NCBI GenBank assembly: GCA_900765465.1
Contig: CAAFRM010000167.1
Location: 1-6,456, forward strand
Length of the DNA stretch: 6,456 nucleotides
Direction of reading: 5' to 3'
Origin: an uncultured Prevotella sp.
Lineage (GTDB): Bacteria > Bacteroidota > Bacteroidia > Bacteroidales > Bacteroidaceae
Both the position numbers and the translations under genes were made by a program. This document shows positions 4,842-6,456 of this stretch, piece by piece. Every line of letters starts with the position of its first letter. Position 1 is the first letter of the stretch. The notes beneath the pieces were generated by a model that was not told the origin of the DNA, searched no databases, and was given only the letters and a program-made list of their open reading frames with translations.

Positions 4842-6456
4842 ATGAATAAGAAAAGACATTTTTTACTCTCGGCTGTGCTCGCCACAACATTGGCAGCCAA
4901 TGCCCAGGTAACCATCAACGTAGATGCCTCTAACCCAGGCGTCAAGGTTTCACCTAATTTATATGGTATCTTCTTCGAGGATATCAACCATGCTGCCGAT
5001 GGCGGTCTCTATGCCGAACTCATCAGCAACCGCTCCTTTGAGGATGACGACAAGAACATCCCTACCTGGAAAACTGCGGCTCAGGAAGGTGCAAAGATCC
5101 AGACACAACTAATCAACAAGGGTTTGCTCAACAAGGCACAGGGCAAGGCTCTCCAGCTTACCATTGCGGCAAAGCCTGCTGCCACAGCCTCTCTCATCAA
5201 CGAGGGTTTCTGGGGCATCAACGCCGTTCAGGGCAGAACCTATAAGCTCTCTTTCTGGGCAAAGGGTAGCTACAAGGGCGGATTGAAGGCTCGACTCACC
5301 AACGCCAAGGGCGACAAGGTGTATGCAGAAACTGCACTCAATGCCAAGGTTGGTAAGAAGTGGACTAAATATACAGCAGAACTCACAGCCAATGCCAACG
5401 ATGCCAAGGCGCAGTTTGAACTCGTAGCCGACGGCAAGGGTACCATCATTCTGGATGTGGTAAGCCTCTTCCCTCCTACTTTCAAGAATCGCGAAAACGG
5501 CTTGCGCCCTGATTTGGCTCAGCTTCTCTATAACATCCATCCTAAGTTCGTCCGCTTCCCAGGCGGTTGCTACGTAGAAGGACAGGAGTCTCCTGAAAAT
5601 GCTTTCCACTGGGAGAAGACCATCGGTCCTATCGAGGAACGTCCGGGCCATAAGAACGTAAACTGGCGCTACCGTACCAGCGACGGTATGGGCTTCGATG
5701 AGTATCTGCAGCTTGCCGAGGATTTGAATGCCAAACCGCTCTATGTAGTAAACGTAGGTTTGTGGCACGGCGGTATGACTCCAGTGGACAGCATCCAGCC
5801 TTGGATTGACGAGTGCATGAATGCCCTGGAGTATGCCAATGGTCCTGTTACCTCTAAATATGGTGCGCTGCGTGCAAAGAACGGTCATCCGGAACCATAC
5901 AACATCGAGTACCTGGAGATTGGTAATGAGAACAACCAGCCAGACCCTGCCCTGCAGAGCGACCACTACTATGAGCGCTTCAAGAAGTTCAAGGATGCCG
6001 TTCTGGCGAAATATCCTAAGATGCACCTCATCGGCAACGTGGTGGCTTGGGGCGATGACAACCCTAAGTGGGAAAGCCAGGAGAGCGTGGAACTGCTCGA
6101 TGAGCACTACTACAGAAACCCAGCCTGGTTTGCCGAGAACTTCAACAAGTATGATAACTACGACCGCAAGGGCAGCGAGATTTATGTAGGCGAATATGCC
6201 GTAACCCATGGCTTCGGCAATATGGGTTCGCTCGATGCAGCACTCGGTGAGGCTGTCTATATGATGGGCATCGAGAACAACTCCGACATCGTGACCATGG
6301 CATCCTACGCTCCTATCTTCGCCAACCTCAACAACCGTATGTGGGCACCGGACATGATTCAATATACATCTGATAAGGTATTCGGAACTCCATCTTACTA
6401 CGTTCAGAACGTGATGGCGAACAACATCGGTACCCGTGTATTGAAGGTGAACCAGG
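4842..6456 (+). CDS. Secreted GH51 alpha-L-arabinofuranosidase with inserted CBM-like domain, 3'-truncated
   Basis: This enzyme releases terminal alpha-L-arabinofuranose from arabinan or arabinoxylan-type side chains. The frame stays open from the ATG at 4842 to the window end: 538 residues, no stop. Relatives of this architecture are usually somewhat over 600 residues, so roughly the last 100 are missing. A signal peptide (1-21, cleavage ANA/Q) predicts export. The first catalytic-domain strand reads LYGIFFEDINHAADGG (40-55). A beta-rich insert resembling a family 4/9 carbohydrate-binding module spans about 74-212. The (beta/alpha)8 barrel then resumes with RFPGGCYVEG (238-247). The acid/base is Glu363 in IGNENN and the nucleophile is Glu451 in YVGEYAV; both are intact. 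It has its own predicted promoter and a structured leader, downstream of the sulfatase terminator. The family is near certain; the exact polysaccharide is not. Confidence 0.95.
   Translation, partial: MNKKRHFLLSAVLATTLAANAQVTINVDASNPGVKVSPNLYGIFFEDINHAADGGLYAELISNRSFEDDDKNIPTWKTAAQEGAKIQTQLINKGLLNKAQGKALQLTIAAKPAATASLINEGFWGINAVQGRTYKLSFWAKGSYKGGLKARLTNAKGDKVYAETALNAKVGKKWTKYTAELTANANDAKAQFELVADGKGTIILDVVSLFPPTFKNRENGLRPDLAQLLYNIHPKFVRFPGGCYVEGQESPENAFHWEKTIGPIEERPGHKNVNWRYRTSDGMGFDEYLQLAEDLNAKPLYVVNVGLWHGGMTPVDSIQPWIDECMNALEYANGPVTSKYGALRAKNGHPEPYNIEYLEIGNENNQPDPALQSDHYYERFKKFKDAVLAKYPKMHLIGNVVAWGDDNPKWESQESVELLDEHYYRNPAWFAENFNKYDNYDRKGSEIYVGEYAVTHGFGNMGSLDAALGEAVYMMGIENNSDIVTMASYAPIFANLNNRMWAPDMIQYTSDKVFGTPSYYVQNVMANNIGTRVLKVNQ

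Noticed and set aside
5109..6362. A 417-codon open frame on the minus strand
   Set aside because: It lies opposite the GH51 gene, whose + strand translation has a signal peptide and both catalytic Glu motifs. The minus frame has no recognisable domain and reflects codon bias on the coding strand.

Overview
The window looks like a chromosomal segment of a gut or oral Bacteroidota, most likely Prevotella/Segatella. This is inferred from several signs: A-rich leaders without Shine-Dalgarno sequences, a TAnnTTTG-type -7 promoter box, a PorT-like outer-membrane beta-barrel, a lipoprotein with an acidic motif after its lipidated Cys, a Ser-type S1 sulfatase, and a secreted GH51 arabinofuranosidase of the type common in this phylum. 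The genus call comes from recognising protein style only and no search was run. All five genes lie on the + strand.

Layout. (1) Bases 1-531 hold the 3' part of a short chromate-transporter-family (CHR) gene whose 5' end lies before the window. (2) After 28 bp comes a small outer-membrane beta-barrel protein (560-1273). (3) After 59 bp holding a small hairpin comes a 580-residue lipoprotein with an S41 peptidase domain (1333-3075). (4) A strong hairpin without a U-tract follows its stop codon. Then comes an A-rich leader and a secreted sulfatase (3158-4618). (5) A textbook intrinsic terminator (4657-4691) closes that block. A 150-bp region follows with a Bacteroidota-type promoter, a leader stem-loop and a short direct repeat. 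It leads into a secreted alpha-L-arabinofuranosidase (4842 to beyond the window end).

How the genes may work together. The beta-barrel and S41 lipoprotein genes are closely spaced and both products are envelope proteins, so a functional pairing is possible but unproven. The sulfatase and arabinofuranosidase both look like exported glycan-degrading enzymes, but they are separated by a terminator and a new promoter and are probably independent units. No SusC/SusD pair, regulator or sulfatase-maturing enzyme is in the window, so this is not demonstrably a polysaccharide utilisation locus.

No RNA gene, CRISPR array, insertion sequence or phage element was seen. The longest stretch without a gene is 223 bp (4619-4841). 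I found no clear undescribed system. The most unusual items are the S41 protein (no Ser/Lys dyad lysine, a tricorn-type His, a long helical insert) and the structured leader of the arabinofuranosidase gene.
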